Shown in pieces: positions 1-9,983 of a stretch of DNA of 51,066 nucleotides. The DNA comes from Phycisphaerae bacterium (GTDB lineage Bacteria > Planctomycetota > Phycisphaerae > UBA1845 > JAFGLZ01). A program made the translations under genes and the position numbers. The notes under the pieces were generated by a model. It did no database searches and was not told where the DNA came from. It saw only the letters and a list, made by a program, of their open reading frames with translations. The stretch lies in the NCBI GenBank assembly GCA_016927755.1, contig JAFGLZ010000084.1, positions 1 to 51,066 of the forward strand. Direction: 5' to 3'. Position 1 is the first letter of the stretch. Every line of letters starts with the position of its first letter.

Positions 1-852
1 GAACAGGCCAGCAGCCTCGAGGAGACGTCCAGTGCGCTGGAGGAGATGGCGGCGATGTCCAGGCAGAACGCCGAGAACGCCAAACAGGCCGACACGTTCA
101 TGGCCGACGCCAACGGCATCATCACAGAAGCCAGCGCCGCGATGACCGACGCCTCAACGGCCATGAAGGAAATCTCCGACGCGAGCGACCAGATCAGCAA
201 GATCATCAAGGTCATCGAGGAAATCGCCTTCCAGACCAACTTGCTCGCGCTGAACGCCGCTGTCGAAGCGGCCCGAGCGGGGGAGCATGGCAAGGGCTTC
301 GCCGTCGTGGCGGACGAGGTCCGCAACCTAGCGCAGCGCGCGGCCGAGGCCGCCCGAGAGACAAGCACGCTGATCGAGCAAACCGTATCTCGCGTCTCCC
401 GCGGCGTCGATCTGAACCAGAAGACGACGGAGGGCTTCAGCCGCATCGGCGAGGCGACGGGCAAGGTCGCCGACCTGGTGGCCCAGATCACCCGCGCTTC
501 CAGCGAGCAGGCCCAGGGCGTCGAGCAGGTCAATACGGCCGTGGCACAAATGGACAAGGTCACGCAGTCCAACGCCGCTGGCGCGGAGGAATCGGCCAGC
601 GCCTCCGAGGAGCTCTCCGCCCAAGCCGAAAACGTACGAGCCATGGTGGGTGATCTCGTCGCCCTCGTGGACGGTAATCGGTCTCGAACCACCATCGCAG
701 CCACCAGAGGCAAACGGGAGTCTCAACCGCAGCGCGCTCAGACCGCCTCTGCCTCCAAGAGCGAGTGGAATCGTGCGTCGATGACGTCCCTCTCGCACGC
801 CGCAGCGGTAGCGTCGGATACTGAAGGTGATGCGTCCCTGGACGAGTTCTAG
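1..852 (+). CDS. Methyl-accepting chemotaxis protein, C-terminal part (5' end outside window)
   Basis: The frame is open from base 1, so the start lies upstream; 283 codons are visible. This is the cytoplasmic signalling domain of a chemoreceptor, a long antiparallel coiled coil that couples ligand sensing to CheA/CheW. The highly conserved hairpin tip is clear ([18 protein letters not shown], then [15 protein letters not shown]), flanked by Ala/Glu/Ser-rich heptads with likely methylation-site glutamates and glutamines. A Ser/Arg/Thr-rich tail of about 60 residues follows the coil. The extreme C-terminus ends in LDEF and has no NWETF-type pentapeptide, so CheR/CheB tethering of the E. coli type is not expected. 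The sensor and membrane parts cannot be judged. A strong hairpin lies downstream, and the next gene is unrelated, so this is probably the end of a transcription unit. Confidence 0.95.
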   Translation, partial: EQASSLEETSSALEEMAAMSRQNAENAKQADTFMADANGIITEASAAMTDASTAMKEISDASDQISKIIKVIEEIAFQTNLLALNAAVEAARAGEHGKGFAVVADEVRNLAQRAAEAARETSTLIEQTVSRVSRGVDLNQKTTEGFSRIGEATGKVADLVAQITRASSEQAQGVEQVNTAVAQMDKVTQSNAAGAEESASASEELSAQAENVRAMVGDLVALVDGNRSRTTIAATRGKRESQPQRAQTASASKSEWNRASMTSLSHAAAVASDTEGDASLDEF

Positions 853-925
853 TCTACACCCCTGCCGGCAAAGGCAGCACGCCGGCAGGCGCCGATAGAA
901 CAACGACTCTCTCTTCCTCTCTGAA

Positions 926-968
926 GAGGCAGCGGGGCCCGCGGGCTCCCCCTGGGCTCCGCTGCCTC
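926..968 (+). terminator. Strong hairpin after the chemoreceptor gene (terminator-like)
   Basis: GAGGCAGCGG (926-935) pairs perfectly with CCGCTGCCTC (959-968). The next five positions inward (GGCCC with GGGCT) also pair, one as G-U, giving about 15 pairs around a 13-nt loop. The sequence after it is TCTCCTGCTG, so there is no real U-tract. It lies 74 nt after the chemoreceptor stop and before the start at 1092. I read it as a transcription terminator or 3'-end stabiliser. The rest of 853-1091 shows nothing recognisable. Confidence 0.55.
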
Positions 969-1091
969 TCTCCTGCTGATCAATACTCCCTGTGGCACAC
1001 GTCCGGCCTCGCGGGTATCGTACTCAACGTGCGTTGGTGCTCGGCCATCTGTTCGGCCGGTGCAACATTCCGGCCACTCCTGGAGACGAGC

Positions 1092-4000
1092 ATGAATCAT
1101 CCATCCATCATGACTGTCGGCATCCGAGTCCTCTTCCTCAGCGCGTCCGTCGTTGCCATCTATCCCTGCCCCGCCGCCGCGGACGCTCCCGTCGATTACC
1201 TCAGCCAGACCGCGGCGGACTGCATCATCCGGTCCACCCAAGGCTGGGGACAGATGGGCTACGATCAGTTCGTCGTCCCCGGGAACCGCCCGCCCCTGCC
1301 CCTGAGGATCAAGGACACGACCTACAAGCACGGCCTCGGACACCATGCCAACGGGGAGATACTTTTGGACCTGGCGGGGCGCTACGTGACGTTCCAAGCC
1401 GAGGTAGGCGTGCTCCGGCAACGGGGAGACGTCGGCAGCGTCGTCTTCCGTGTTTTCGTCGATGATGAGAAGAAGTTCGAGAGCCCCGTGATGACCGACA
1501 ACGACGTCGCCCTGGCCGTGTCAGTGCCGGTCAAGGGAGCCTGCGAGCTTCGATTGGTCGCCGATGACGCCGGCGACGGAATCACGTGTGATTGCGCGGT
1601 GTGGGCCGAGGCCCGTCTCACTCGCGATCCGAATGCCAAGGCGCGCCGTGCCAAGGACACGGTCGATCTCGCGCCGTTCGCGCGCGTCGTTACGTGGGAT
1701 CCGGCGAGAAAGGACGGCGCCCGATCCAAGCGCGCAATGGAGTTCAGCAAGGACGACGTCTTCCTCGCCGCAGACGTCCCCCCATGCCCCAACGGCACCT
1801 ACCAGGTCCCCGCTCACGGCGGCCGCCACGGGTGTATCGGTCTGAAGTGGGCAGAGCCACGACTCGTCAGAAGACTGGGGCTCTCGCTGGCAGACGCCGA
1901 CGTCTTGCCCGACGCGGCCGCCATTCGGGTCGAGGCCTGGCAAGGAGAGTCCCCCTGGCAGGGCGAATGGATCGCCATGCCCACGAAGGTCGAGCGCTCC
2001 GGCGACGAATGGGTCTTCACGCCCGACCGCGGGAAGGGCCCCAAGCTCCTTGCCGGTCTGCAGATGGTCCGATGGATCTTTCCCGCCACCATGAAGCCCA
2101 TCGTTGTCAAGCGGCTCGCAGCCTACACAAGCCAGCCGTGGAAGACGACCAGTCTGCGCGTGGAGGTAAGCCCGCCGCTACCAGTCCAGCAAGTCAGTAT
2201 TGAAGTCTACAACGGCCAGATTGCCGCGCCGACGCATGACGGCTCCCCCCTTCGGTGCAAGTGGGATCTGGCCAAGCCGCTCGATCTCCAGATCCGCTAC
2301 GACCGCGCACGGAGTTGGAAGCCGGACCGAACCGTCCTGCGATTCTCCCTGCCCGGAAATGCCTTTGCCGTCGCCGTTGATGACGTCATCGAAAATGGGT
2401 GCGTCTACGTCCCCTCCGCCGGTCTATTCGTGAGCAAGAAGGACGCGCCCGTGTCCTCGGCGCAGTTCCGACACCAAGTGGCGGAGAAGAAGACCGTCCT
2501 CGAGCGGGTCCGCCAAATGCCCGACCAGACGTTCGCTCAGGCCATGGAGAAGGTCCACAACCCAGTTCAGAACAACGGCCCGACCTTGCTCTCGCTCGCG
2601 TGCGACAACCGCAAATTCCTCGTCGAACGAGAAGGGGCGGTGATGTACGACGAGTTCAGCGATCGCGCGGATCACCCTTGCCCTGACATCAGCAAGTACG
2701 CATTCCGAATGATCTCCCAGTACGGCTCCGGGAAGACTCGCGTCATCACGCGACGGCTCCATGGAGACTGGCTTCCCGTCGTCGAAACGACGGTCAAAGT
2801 CGACGGGATGATCTACCGCCAGCGAACGTTCGTCGCGCCCTGCGACGACGGGCCGAAACCCCACGCGCCGGGCTGGATGGACCGACGTCCGGTGTGCGTA
2901 GCGCAACTCGCCGTGGAGAACCCGCAGCAGGCTGAGGCCAACGCATCAGCCAACTTCGCCTTCCTGGATGATACAGCCAAGAACCATCCCGCGACGCTCC
3001 GTACCACCTCCCTTGGGGTGATCGCCGCTAAGGACAACCGACTCCTGGGCCTTGTCAGTGTCCCTCAGGGCTCCCTACTGAAGCCCATCGTCAAGAACGG
3101 CACCGTGCTCGTCTCGGCAACGCTCCCTGCCCGCCAAACGGCCTACTGCACCGTCTATCTCCCCGGATGGGATTTCCAAGCGGATCAACCAACGCCCTTC
3201 CCCGACGCAATCACTCTACTCCAACGCACAAGCGCCTATTGGCAAGACGTCTTGGCCCCGGCAATGCAGGTCGAGCTTCCCGACCCGCTCTTGATGAACG
3301 TCATCCGCGCCTCGCAGGTCCACTGCATGCTGGCCGCACGCAACGAAGCCGGCGGCCAGCGCATTGCCGCATGGGTCGGCGCGGACCGCTACGGCCCGCT
3401 CGAGAGCGAAGCCAACGCCGTCATCCGAGGCATGGGACTGATGGGCAACGATGCCTTCGCACAGCGCTCCCTCGACTACCACATCCATCGCTACAACGCC
3501 TACGGATATCTCACGATGGGCTACACCATCATGGGAACCGGCTGGCACCTTTGGACCCTTGCCGACCATTACGACCGGACGCAGGACAAGGCCTGGCTCC
3601 GGCGAAACGCCCCGGAGATCGCTCGGGTCTGCCAGTGGGTCGCCGCTCAGTGCGACAAGACGAAGGGCCTCGACGGACGAGGCGACAAGATGCCCGAATA
3701 TGGCCTCGTGCCCCCCGGCGTCGCGGCCGACTGGAACCGATACGCATATCGTTATGTTCAGGAAGCCCACTATTGCGCGGGACTCCGCGACGCCGCTCGC
3801 ATCCTGGACGAGGTCGGGCATCCGGAAGCAGGCAGACTTGCCAAGGCCGCGACCGAGTTTCGGCAAAACATCCTCCGTGCCTATCGCTGGACGCAGGCTC
3901 GTTGCCCCGTCCTACCGCTGCAAACCGGCGCCAGCGTTCCCGCCTATCCCTCGATGCTCTACGCCTTCGGGAATCTGGAGGACATGATCCCCGGCGAGGA

Positions 4001-4739
4001 CGGTAACCGGAGCTGGTGCTACGACGTCGAGCTCGGCGCGCACCACTTGCCCGTCCTGGGCATCCTCGACCCGAACGCTCCGGAGGTCGGCGGGATGCTC
4101 GACCACATGGAGGACACATGGTTCCTGCATTCCGGCATGGGCGACTACGCCGAGGACAGGAACCATGCCGACTGGTTCAGCCTCGGCGGCTTCGCCAAAG
4201 TCCAACCCTACTACGCGCGCAATGCCGAGCTGTACGCCTTGCGAGACGACGTCAAGCCGTTCATTCGCTCCTACTTCAACACGATCCCCTCACTGCTGAA
4301 CCTCGAGAACCTGGCGTTCTGGGAGCACTTCGGCAATCGGGGCGCCTGGCATAAGCCGCACGAGACAGGCTACTTCCTGGCTCAGACCCGTCTGATGCTG
4401 GTCATGGAGCGCGGCAACGAGCTCTGGCTGGCCCCGTTCGTGACGAACAAGTGGCTGAAGAACGGCATGGTCGTTGCCGTGCATGGCGCTCCTACAACGT
4501 TTGGGCGAGTCAGCTATCGGATCACCTCATCCGTTGATGAAGGTTTTATCGAGGCCACGGTCGAACTGCCGCAGCGCAAGCGTCCGGATCAGGTCGTCCT
4601 CCGGCTCCGGCATCCGGAAGATAAGGCCATACAGAAGGTCATCGTCAACGGCAAGCCGCAGCAAGCTGTGGACGCATCCAAACACTGCGTTCGCCTCAAA
4701 CCGGAAGGAGATCGGCTGACGGTTCGCGCCGTCTTTTGA
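1092..4739 (+). CDS. Secreted NPCBM-domain protein with six-hairpin glycosidase-like barrel
   Basis: The protein is 1215 aa. I chose ATG 1092 because GGAG lies 7 nt upstream and a signal peptide follows directly (hydrophobic core about residues 10-25, cleavage near PAAA-DAP). The frame is open upstream to 1029, but those residues do not look like a protein start. Residues about 33-175 look like an NPCBM (novel putative carbohydrate binding module) domain: TYKHGLGHHANGEILLDL, then DDEKKFES and LVADDAGDG. A long beta-rich region follows. Residues about 700-1110 are a helical region of the six-hairpin glycosidase type (YLTMGYTIMGTGWHLWTLAD; HYCAGLRDAARILDEVG). A beta-rich C-terminal domain carries ERGNELWLAPF and TTFGRVSYRI. 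The substrate is unknown, though rhamnosidase-like GH78/GH95-type folds are the nearest idea. The C-terminal domain resembles that of the product encoded at 9984. Confidence 0.85.
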   Translation: MNHPSIMTVGIRVLFLSASVVAIYPCPAAADAPVDYLSQTAADCIIRSTQGWGQMGYDQFVVPGNRPPLPLRIKDTTYKHGLGHHANGEILLDLAGRYVTFQAEVGVLRQRGDVGSVVFRVFVDDEKKFESPVMTDNDVALAVSVPVKGACELRLVADDAGDGITCDCAVWAEARLTRDPNAKARRAKDTVDLAPFARVVTWDPARKDGARSKRAMEFSKDDVFLAADVPPCPNGTYQVPAHGGRHGCIGLKWAEPRLVRRLGLSLADADVLPDAAAIRVEAWQGESPWQGEWIAMPTKVERSGDEWVFTPDRGKGPKLLAGLQMVRWIFPATMKPIVVKRLAAYTSQPWKTTSLRVEVSPPLPVQQVSIEVYNGQIAAPTHDGSPLRCKWDLAKPLDLQIRYDRARSWKPDRTVLRFSLPGNAFAVAVDDVIENGCVYVPSAGLFVSKKDAPVSSAQFRHQVAEKKTVLERVRQMPDQTFAQAMEKVHNPVQNNGPTLLSLACDNRKFLVEREGAVMYDEFSDRADHPCPDISKYAFRMISQYGSGKTRVITRRLHGDWLPVVETTVKVDGMIYRQRTFVAPCDDGPKPHAPGWMDRRPVCVAQLAVENPQQAEANASANFAFLDDTAKNHPATLRTTSLGVIAAKDNRLLGLVSVPQGSLLKPIVKNGTVLVSATLPARQTAYCTVYLPGWDFQADQPTPFPDAITLLQRTSAYWQDVLAPAMQVELPDPLLMNVIRASQVHCMLAARNEAGGQRIAAWVGADRYGPLESEANAVIRGMGLMGNDAFAQRSLDYHIHRYNAYGYLTMGYTIMGTGWHLWTLADHYDRTQDKAWLRRNAPEIARVCQWVAAQCDKTKGLDGRGDKMPEYGLVPPGVAADWNRYAYRYVQEAHYCAGLRDAARILDEVGHPEAGRLAKAATEFRQNILRAYRWTQARCPVLPLQTGASVPAYPSMLYAFGNLEDMIPGEDGNRSWCYDVELGAHHLPVLGILDPNAPEVGGMLDHMEDTWFLHSGMGDYAEDRNHADWFSLGGFAKVQPYYARNAELYALRDDVKPFIRSYFNTIPSLLNLENLAFWEHFGNRGAWHKPHETGYFLAQTRLMLVMERGNELWLAPFVTNKWLKNGMVVAVHGAPTTFGRVSYRITSSVDEGFIEATVELPQRKRPDQVVLRLRHPEDKAIQKVIVNGKPQQAVDASKHCVRLKPEGDRLTVRAVF

Positions 4740-4884
4740 ACGACCGTGCGGAATCCAGTGTCTGCCGTTGGACCCGCCTGCGACACGGACGTCCCGCAGG
4801 TCACAGTCTTCGTCAAGACGCCCACAGGATGGTCGGTTCGCTTGACGTTCTCTCACACAGGCTGACTCCCTGGAGCGTATCCTC

Positions 4885-7164
4885 ATGAAATCGCACCTTC
4901 TTCTTGCAGTCACGCTTGTCCTCGTCCCCGCGGGGCTTCGCGCCGTCGCCCCGGATCCAACACCGTTTGCCCGCTTGCCAGAAAACGTGCCCCCGGTCGT
5001 CATCGCGTGGTTTCTGACCCCGCAGGAGTTCGCCCCCGACGGGTACAAGCCGATTCTCGACATAATCGCCAACCACTCCGGCGCGAACGTGCTTGCGACA
5101 TCCGTCCGCGCGCCTAACTGCGAGGTCACCGACGAGTCCGTTCGTGGCCGAATCAAGGAGATCGCCGCCTACGCTCGCCGATACGGCATCCGCATCGCCA
5201 TGGACCTCGACCTGCGTCTGGCACGTGAAGCCTTCCAGAAGGCCTATCCCCAGGAACTGCAGGAGATGCTCCGGCTCCGCGAGATCGACCTGGCCGAGAG
5301 CGGCGAGCTGACCCTCCGCATCGCCAGCTCGGACCTGAACGACCACTACACCGGCAGGACCACGCACTACATCCCCCTGACCGGGCGCCTCGCACGCGCA
5401 TACTCCTATGTTCGCGGAGCTGATGGAATCGAGCCACGCACGCTCCAGGATCTGACGAAGAGCGATCTCCTGACCGTCACAGCCGGCAAGAACGAGGTCG
5501 TTGCGCGAGTCCGGTGCGGCCCTGAGATGAAGGGCCGAAAGCTCTGCGTCCTCGCGTGCTTCCAGCACTTCGCCGTCGACGTGTTCGCCCCCCATCTGCT
5601 CGAGTTTCAGCGTGAGATCATCTCCGATTACAGGGACTCGGGCATCGTCGGCGTCTGCAAGGACGAGTGGGGCTTCCCCCCCTGCTATGACGGCTGCCCC
5701 GCAAAGAACGACTACTGGTTCTCCCACTGGCGGGCCGAGGCCTACGCGAAGGCAACCGGCGGTCGAGACCTCCTACGAGACTGCCTGCTCATGACTTACG
5801 GCGAGCGAGGGCGTCCGCGCGAGCGCCAGGCGGCCATCAACCACTTCATGCGGATGTCGACACGCCGAAACGCGGAGATCGAGCGAGACTTCTACGAGAC
5901 CACGAAGAAGGCATTCGGCCCCTCCGCCATCGTCGCCACCCACCCCACGTGGTATCCCTATCCCGGCCTGCGCGAGTTCAAGAAGAACGGCCTGGATTGG
6001 TGGCAGGTCCCCCGTGATATGGCCCAGACCGACGAGGTCACCCCCTATTGCGTCCGCACCGCCCTGTGCAAGAAGTGGAACAGCCCCCTCTGGTGGAACA
6101 TGTACTACTCGCGCAATCGCGCGGATTATGACGTCGAGGTGTGGTCCAGCGCCCTGGCCGGCGGCCGGATCGACTACCATCCCGTCTATCCGAGACCCAA
6201 CGGGATGACGTTCACCGACGCATATAGATCCCTGCTACAGGGAGGCCTGATGCGAGCAGACTGCCGCATCCGCATGCTCAACTTCATCACGCAAAGCCCC
6301 CTCGACTGCCCCGTGGCCGTGGTCTTCGGGCATGCCTGTGCCATGAACTGGGCGGGGCCGGCCTACGACGACGTCGGCATCGCCGTGACCGACGGACTCT
6401 GGCGAGCCGGTTACCCCGCCGACCTGATTCCCTCAACAGAGGTCGATACGAAGTCACTCACCATCGATCAGGATGGCTACGTAAGGTACGGCGCCCAACG
6501 ATACCGAGCCGTGGTCCTCTATCATCCAGAATACGAGAGCCCTGCTCTTGCGGGGCTTTTCCAGCAAGCTGCCAAGGGCAAGACCTCGCTCTTCCGCGTG
6601 GGCGACTGGACGCGGGACTTCGACGCCAACGTCTGCGACGGAGTCAAAACCCTACCCCAAACGATGGTACCGTTTCCTAGCGCAACCGCCGCCGTCCCTG
6701 CAATAGTAGCCAAGTTAGAGCAACTCGGGATTGAACCGCAAACGCCGGCCACGCGCACATTGACGGAGTTCAGCCGTCACAGCGCCGCGCCACCGACCCG
6801 CGGCCGATCCCGGCTGATCGACGGCACCGTGGTCCTCCTCTCCGGTCAGGACAACGTCTCGGGCGACCCGATCCAAACGGCGCTCGACGTCGACGACCAC
6901 AGAGTGACCGTAGACGCCATCGGCATCGTTGCGGTCCGTATCGGCAAAGCCGCGGCGGTCGAAGCCCTGGCGGCGGGTGGCCTGAAACGATTCCGTGGCC
7001 CCGGACTGGACATCGAGCTTCCCGACCGCGTCGATATGGCGATCTGGCGGGACAGAGATGGAACCTGGCGTGGGGCCGTACAAGGCGGCACTCTTCCCTT
7101 GCCCGGTCCGCTGACCGCGCTGACGAAGCACTGGACTCTCCTTGCCTTGCCAGCGCCGCTCTGA
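4885..7164 (+). CDS. Secreted TIM-barrel glycosidase-like protein of unknown family
   Basis: The protein is 759 aa. The start at 4885 is preceded by CTGGAG and followed by a signal peptide (MKSHLLLAVTLVLVPAGLRA). Residues about 30-450 look like a TIM barrel of the glycosidase type: strands such as RIAMDLDLRL, GIVGVCKDEWGF (a carboxylate that could be catalytic) and GLDWWQVPRD. Residues about 480-590 resemble the GATase-I-like middle domain of GH42 beta-galactosidases: PVAVVFGHACAMNW, then GLWRAGYPADLIPSTEV, then YRAVVLYHPEYESP. No assigned glycoside hydrolase family is recognisable. It lies 145 nt downstream of the NPCBM protein and convergent with the GH36 gene. I am confident that it is secreted; the enzymatic role is inference. 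Confidence 0.75.
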   Translation: MKSHLLLAVTLVLVPAGLRAVAPDPTPFARLPENVPPVVIAWFLTPQEFAPDGYKPILDIIANHSGANVLATSVRAPNCEVTDESVRGRIKEIAAYARRYGIRIAMDLDLRLAREAFQKAYPQELQEMLRLREIDLAESGELTLRIASSDLNDHYTGRTTHYIPLTGRLARAYSYVRGADGIEPRTLQDLTKSDLLTVTAGKNEVVARVRCGPEMKGRKLCVLACFQHFAVDVFAPHLLEFQREIISDYRDSGIVGVCKDEWGFPPCYDGCPAKNDYWFSHWRAEAYAKATGGRDLLRDCLLMTYGERGRPRERQAAINHFMRMSTRRNAEIERDFYETTKKAFGPSAIVATHPTWYPYPGLREFKKNGLDWWQVPRDMAQTDEVTPYCVRTALCKKWNSPLWWNMYYSRNRADYDVEVWSSALAGGRIDYHPVYPRPNGMTFTDAYRSLLQGGLMRADCRIRMLNFITQSPLDCPVAVVFGHACAMNWAGPAYDDVGIAVTDGLWRAGYPADLIPSTEVDTKSLTIDQDGYVRYGAQRYRAVVLYHPEYESPALAGLFQQAAKGKTSLFRVGDWTRDFDANVCDGVKTLPQTMVPFPSATAAVPAIVAKLEQLGIEPQTPATRTLTEFSRHSAAPPTRGRSRLIDGTVVLLSGQDNVSGDPIQTALDVDDHRVTVDAIGIVAVRIGKAAAVEALAAGGLKRFRGPGLDIELPDRVDMAIWRDRDGTWRGAVQGGTLPLPGPLTALTKHWTLLALPAPL

Positions 7165-7185
7165 TTCCTGGAGGCCAGCTTCCGC

Positions 7186-7203
7186 GCCCAACACGAATTG
7201 GGC
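7186..7203. terminator. Small inverted repeat between convergent genes
   Basis: GCCCAA (7186-7191) and TTGGGC (7198-7203) form a 6-bp stem with a 6-nt loop, in the 69-nt gap between the converging genes ending at 7164 (+) and 7234 (-). A run of nine C residues (7209-7217) follows. It could act as a bidirectional terminator, but the stem is short and there is no U-tract. Confidence 0.3.
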
Positions 7204-7233
7204 ATCAACCCCCCCCCAAGGGAGGACTTGGTG

Positions 7234-9807
7234 TCACTTCGCGGACATAGCCGAAACCTTCCTGTACTCGATGATGACTGAACCAGGACACTCCGCGACC
7301 TCCGCCCTGACACGCTGAAGCTCTCTGCCATTCATCCGAACCGGATCAGAGCGATCGTAGCCTGGGGCATACGTCACCTCGTAGGCAGCGTCGGGCTCGA
7401 TCTCACGAAGCCGGCAGTCATAGGCCGCATACGGGGACGCGTGTCGGCGGAAGGCGATCACCATGCCATCACCTTGATCAGGACGATGATACTGCATCAC
7501 GCACCATTCGCGGGGGCTCGTCGTCACCTCGCTCAACGGGTAGAAGTTCCCCAGGTAGTACTTCCGGATCCGCTTGCCCTCGGCAATCCCACGCTTGAGC
7601 ATCTCCTTCGGATAGTCCGCGGGGCGGCAGTCCTCACAGAAGGAGATGCCTCCGTTGAAGCCGCTGCGGAAATGGTACGGCGCCGCGCCCATCATCCCGC
7701 TCGTGTGGAACGGAAGGTAACGGCTCAGCCCCCCAGTGATCACCTGGTTGCGGATGGCCGCCTCGTGGAAGTCGCGCTTCATGAGCGGGTCGATCGTCGC
7801 GTCCGTCCGCCACAGGGGAATCGACCGCGAACACGTCTCCAAGTCGATCCGCATTCCGCCGCTCGCGCAGTTGTCGATGAACAGATGCGGGTAAGCCCCG
7901 AGGATGTCGTCCCACATCTTGTACAGCCCCTCGACGCACCGGATCTCGGCGATCCCGGCGCGGTCCGGCTCGGCCTTGTTGACCTTCTCCCAACAAGGCA
8001 GCGCCGAGCTGGCGTAGTCGATCCGGAGGCAGTCGATCCGCCACTCCTTGATGATCGTGTTCATGAACCGCGTGATATGGTCGCGGGCATCGGGGCTGCC
8101 CAGGTTGAACAGACACAATCGGCCGATCGGGTCCTCCCCCACGTCGATAAGCCACTCCGGGTGTTCCTTGGCCATCAGCGTACCGTGTGTGATCCGCTCC
8201 GGCTCGGTCCACAACAGGAACTTCATGCCCGCCGCATGCGCCGCGTCGCTGATCGGACGGATCGCCCGCGGAAACCGCTTCAGGTTCACGCACCTCTCGA
8301 TCGGAAACACGTAGCTCCCGATCGTCGGGAAGTCGTTCCGCCCGTAGTAGGCGTCCAGCCAGAAGAACTCGAACCCAAGGCCCTTGACCGAATTCAGATG
8401 GGCGAGAACGTCCGCCTCGGTCCCTCGGTCGAGCTCATAGAAGGATGTACTCAGGTGCGCGATCGGCGGCGTGACCGGCTTCCCGTCTACCTTGGGCATG
8501 ACGTGCCTGAGCATCGTTCGTCGAAACAGGTTGTATCCGTCGAACGGGTCTGCGCCCTGCCAATGGATCACCAGCACTCTGGGGCTGCGGATGGTCTCGC
8601 CCGGGCGAAGCTTCAGGTGCATATGCTGCATGCCCGCGCGGATCCGCAGGGCTCCTCCCTCGTACTGCACGCTGGCGGACCACTGCCCGGACCAGCCGAT
8701 GGCCGTAATGATCCCCTGGTCCTTCCATGAGACGTTGAAGAACGGGCAAGCCCCCAACGACGGCCGGCCAAGCTCCGGTGCCATATCGATCCGTCTACCA
8801 GGCGAAAGCGCCTCGTCAAAGGGCTGCCAGTCATCAGCCCGGCAACTACTCCCGTGCAGTCGGTGAAGGATTGGTTGCGCCTCCAGCCCGGGACTGATAC
8901 CGAGATCGACCGCCTTGACCTGCTCGAGAATCGGCGTGTCCTGCTTGCCCCTGTTCGTGAAGTACAGCGTCCAGTCGATCCCGGGGGTATCCGTATACAC
9001 CGTGCATACCGCCCGGACCTCCAGACCAGTCGTCGGATCACTCAGCACCAATGTCCGTCGAGACCTCCCGGCCTCTACCTCCTCGACCCGTAGGTCCCGT
9101 TTCCACTGCCCAACCAGCCCCGTCGAGGGCTTGCCGCCGTACACGAATGAGAAGGGCAGATCCGTCGCGATGATTCGCTGTCTGGCCAATTCGTCCAACC
9201 AGACAGTCTGACCATTCTCCAGTTCCACGCGGGCGTCACACCAGTCGGCCTGATCCCAGCCCCGCCCGTCGCCGCCGTCGTCCACGACGAGGTCGAAGCA
9301 TCTGGCGCCCGCGAGCGGCACGTCAATCGTTAGGACTTGGCCCGTCGCTTTGATGACCTCCGTGACGAACACGTCCTTGCCCTCGACTTGAACGCGCATC
9401 CTCACCGAGGCCTTCGTTCCGTCCACGTTCCGATCCAGTCCGATGTCGGCCATGAGCCGCCGAGCCCGTCGGGCCAACGATACCCGGATGACGGAGTGTG
9501 AATTGATTCCGATCCCCCGTTCGTAAACCTTCCCGCCGAGTCGAAGCGGCCCGCCTGCGGCACAGCGTCCCACCTTCGTGTCGCCAGGGCCGTCCTCGCG
9601 CAGGACGGACAAGCGGTCCATGCTCGGCGCCTCGCGATCCCCGCCGGAGAACGCCCGCTCCGCCCATTGTCGATTCGTCTCGATCTCCGTCATCGCATCG
9701 GCCCACACTCGCTGGGGCTCGGCTCCTCCCAACAGTACCATCACGCCGACCGCCAGAAACGTTCTTGCCGCGTAGCCACGCATCATCGCATATGCCCTCA
9801 TTGCCAT
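7234..9807 (-). CDS. NPCBM-domain GH36-type alpha-galactosidase, secreted
   Basis: The protein is 857 aa from ATG 9807, chosen because GGAG lies 6 nt upstream; the frame is open to a GTG at 9846. A signal peptide follows (core RTFLAVGVMVLLGGA, cleavage near VWA-DA). Residues about 60-190 are an NPCBM domain (GGKVYERGIGINSHSVIRV; DLVVDDGGDGRGWDQADWC). The catalytic barrel is of the GH36/GH27 type: GFEFFWLDAYYGRNDF, LLWTEPERI, CLRIDYASS with the likely nucleophile Asp597, and DNCASGGMRIDLE with the likely acid/base Asp655. The 58-residue spacing fits GH36. A beta-sandwich C-terminus follows. The predicted reaction is hydrolysis of terminal alpha-galactosides from galacto-oligosaccharides or galactomannan. 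The two neighbours are plus-strand genes, so it has its own promoter in 9847-9983. Confidence 0.93.
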   Translation of the reverse strand: MAMRAYAMMRGYAARTFLAVGVMVLLGGAEPQRVWADAMTEIETNRQWAERAFSGGDREAPSMDRLSVLREDGPGDTKVGRCAAGGPLRLGGKVYERGIGINSHSVIRVSLARRARRLMADIGLDRNVDGTKASVRMRVQVEGKDVFVTEVIKATGQVLTIDVPLAGARCFDLVVDDGGDGRGWDQADWCDARVELENGQTVWLDELARQRIIATDLPFSFVYGGKPSTGLVGQWKRDLRVEEVEAGRSRRTLVLSDPTTGLEVRAVCTVYTDTPGIDWTLYFTNRGKQDTPILEQVKAVDLGISPGLEAQPILHRLHGSSCRADDWQPFDEALSPGRRIDMAPELGRPSLGACPFFNVSWKDQGIITAIGWSGQWSASVQYEGGALRIRAGMQHMHLKLRPGETIRSPRVLVIHWQGADPFDGYNLFRRTMLRHVMPKVDGKPVTPPIAHLSTSFYELDRGTEADVLAHLNSVKGLGFEFFWLDAYYGRNDFPTIGSYVFPIERCVNLKRFPRAIRPISDAAHAAGMKFLLWTEPERITHGTLMAKEHPEWLIDVGEDPIGRLCLFNLGSPDARDHITRFMNTIIKEWRIDCLRIDYASSALPCWEKVNKAEPDRAGIAEIRCVEGLYKMWDDILGAYPHLFIDNCASGGMRIDLETCSRSIPLWRTDATIDPLMKRDFHEAAIRNQVITGGLSRYLPFHTSGMMGAAPYHFRSGFNGGISFCEDCRPADYPKEMLKRGIAEGKRIRKYYLGNFYPLSEVTTSPREWCVMQYHRPDQGDGMVIAFRRHASPYAAYDCRLREIEPDAAYEVTYAPGYDRSDPVRMNGRELQRVRAEVAECPGSVIIEYRKVSAMSAK

Positions 9808-9983
9808 CAGATGCTCCGGCATGATAAACGGTCTGGCAGCATTCACAAGGGCGAGCCATCGACACGAGGCGTTTCATCGATTTCGTTCCCGCCGACCGTT
9901 GACGCCCGCTGTCCCTTTCCAGTAGACGTACCATAATCGGGACCACATGAAGATGACACACGCCTGCCAAGGAGGATACTCGA

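Noticed and set aside
992..1465. 157-codon frame overlapping the NPCBM protein start
   Set aside because: Arg/Pro-rich shadow frame inside the region coding the NPCBM domain.
7209..7217. Run of nine C as a phase-variation tract
   Set aside because: It lies between convergent genes, outside any promoter or reading frame.
7441..8730. Long plus-strand frame (429 codons) opposite the GH36 gene
   Set aside because: It is antisense to a protein with clear catalytic motifs and has Arg/His/Val-rich composition typical of GC-driven shadow frames.
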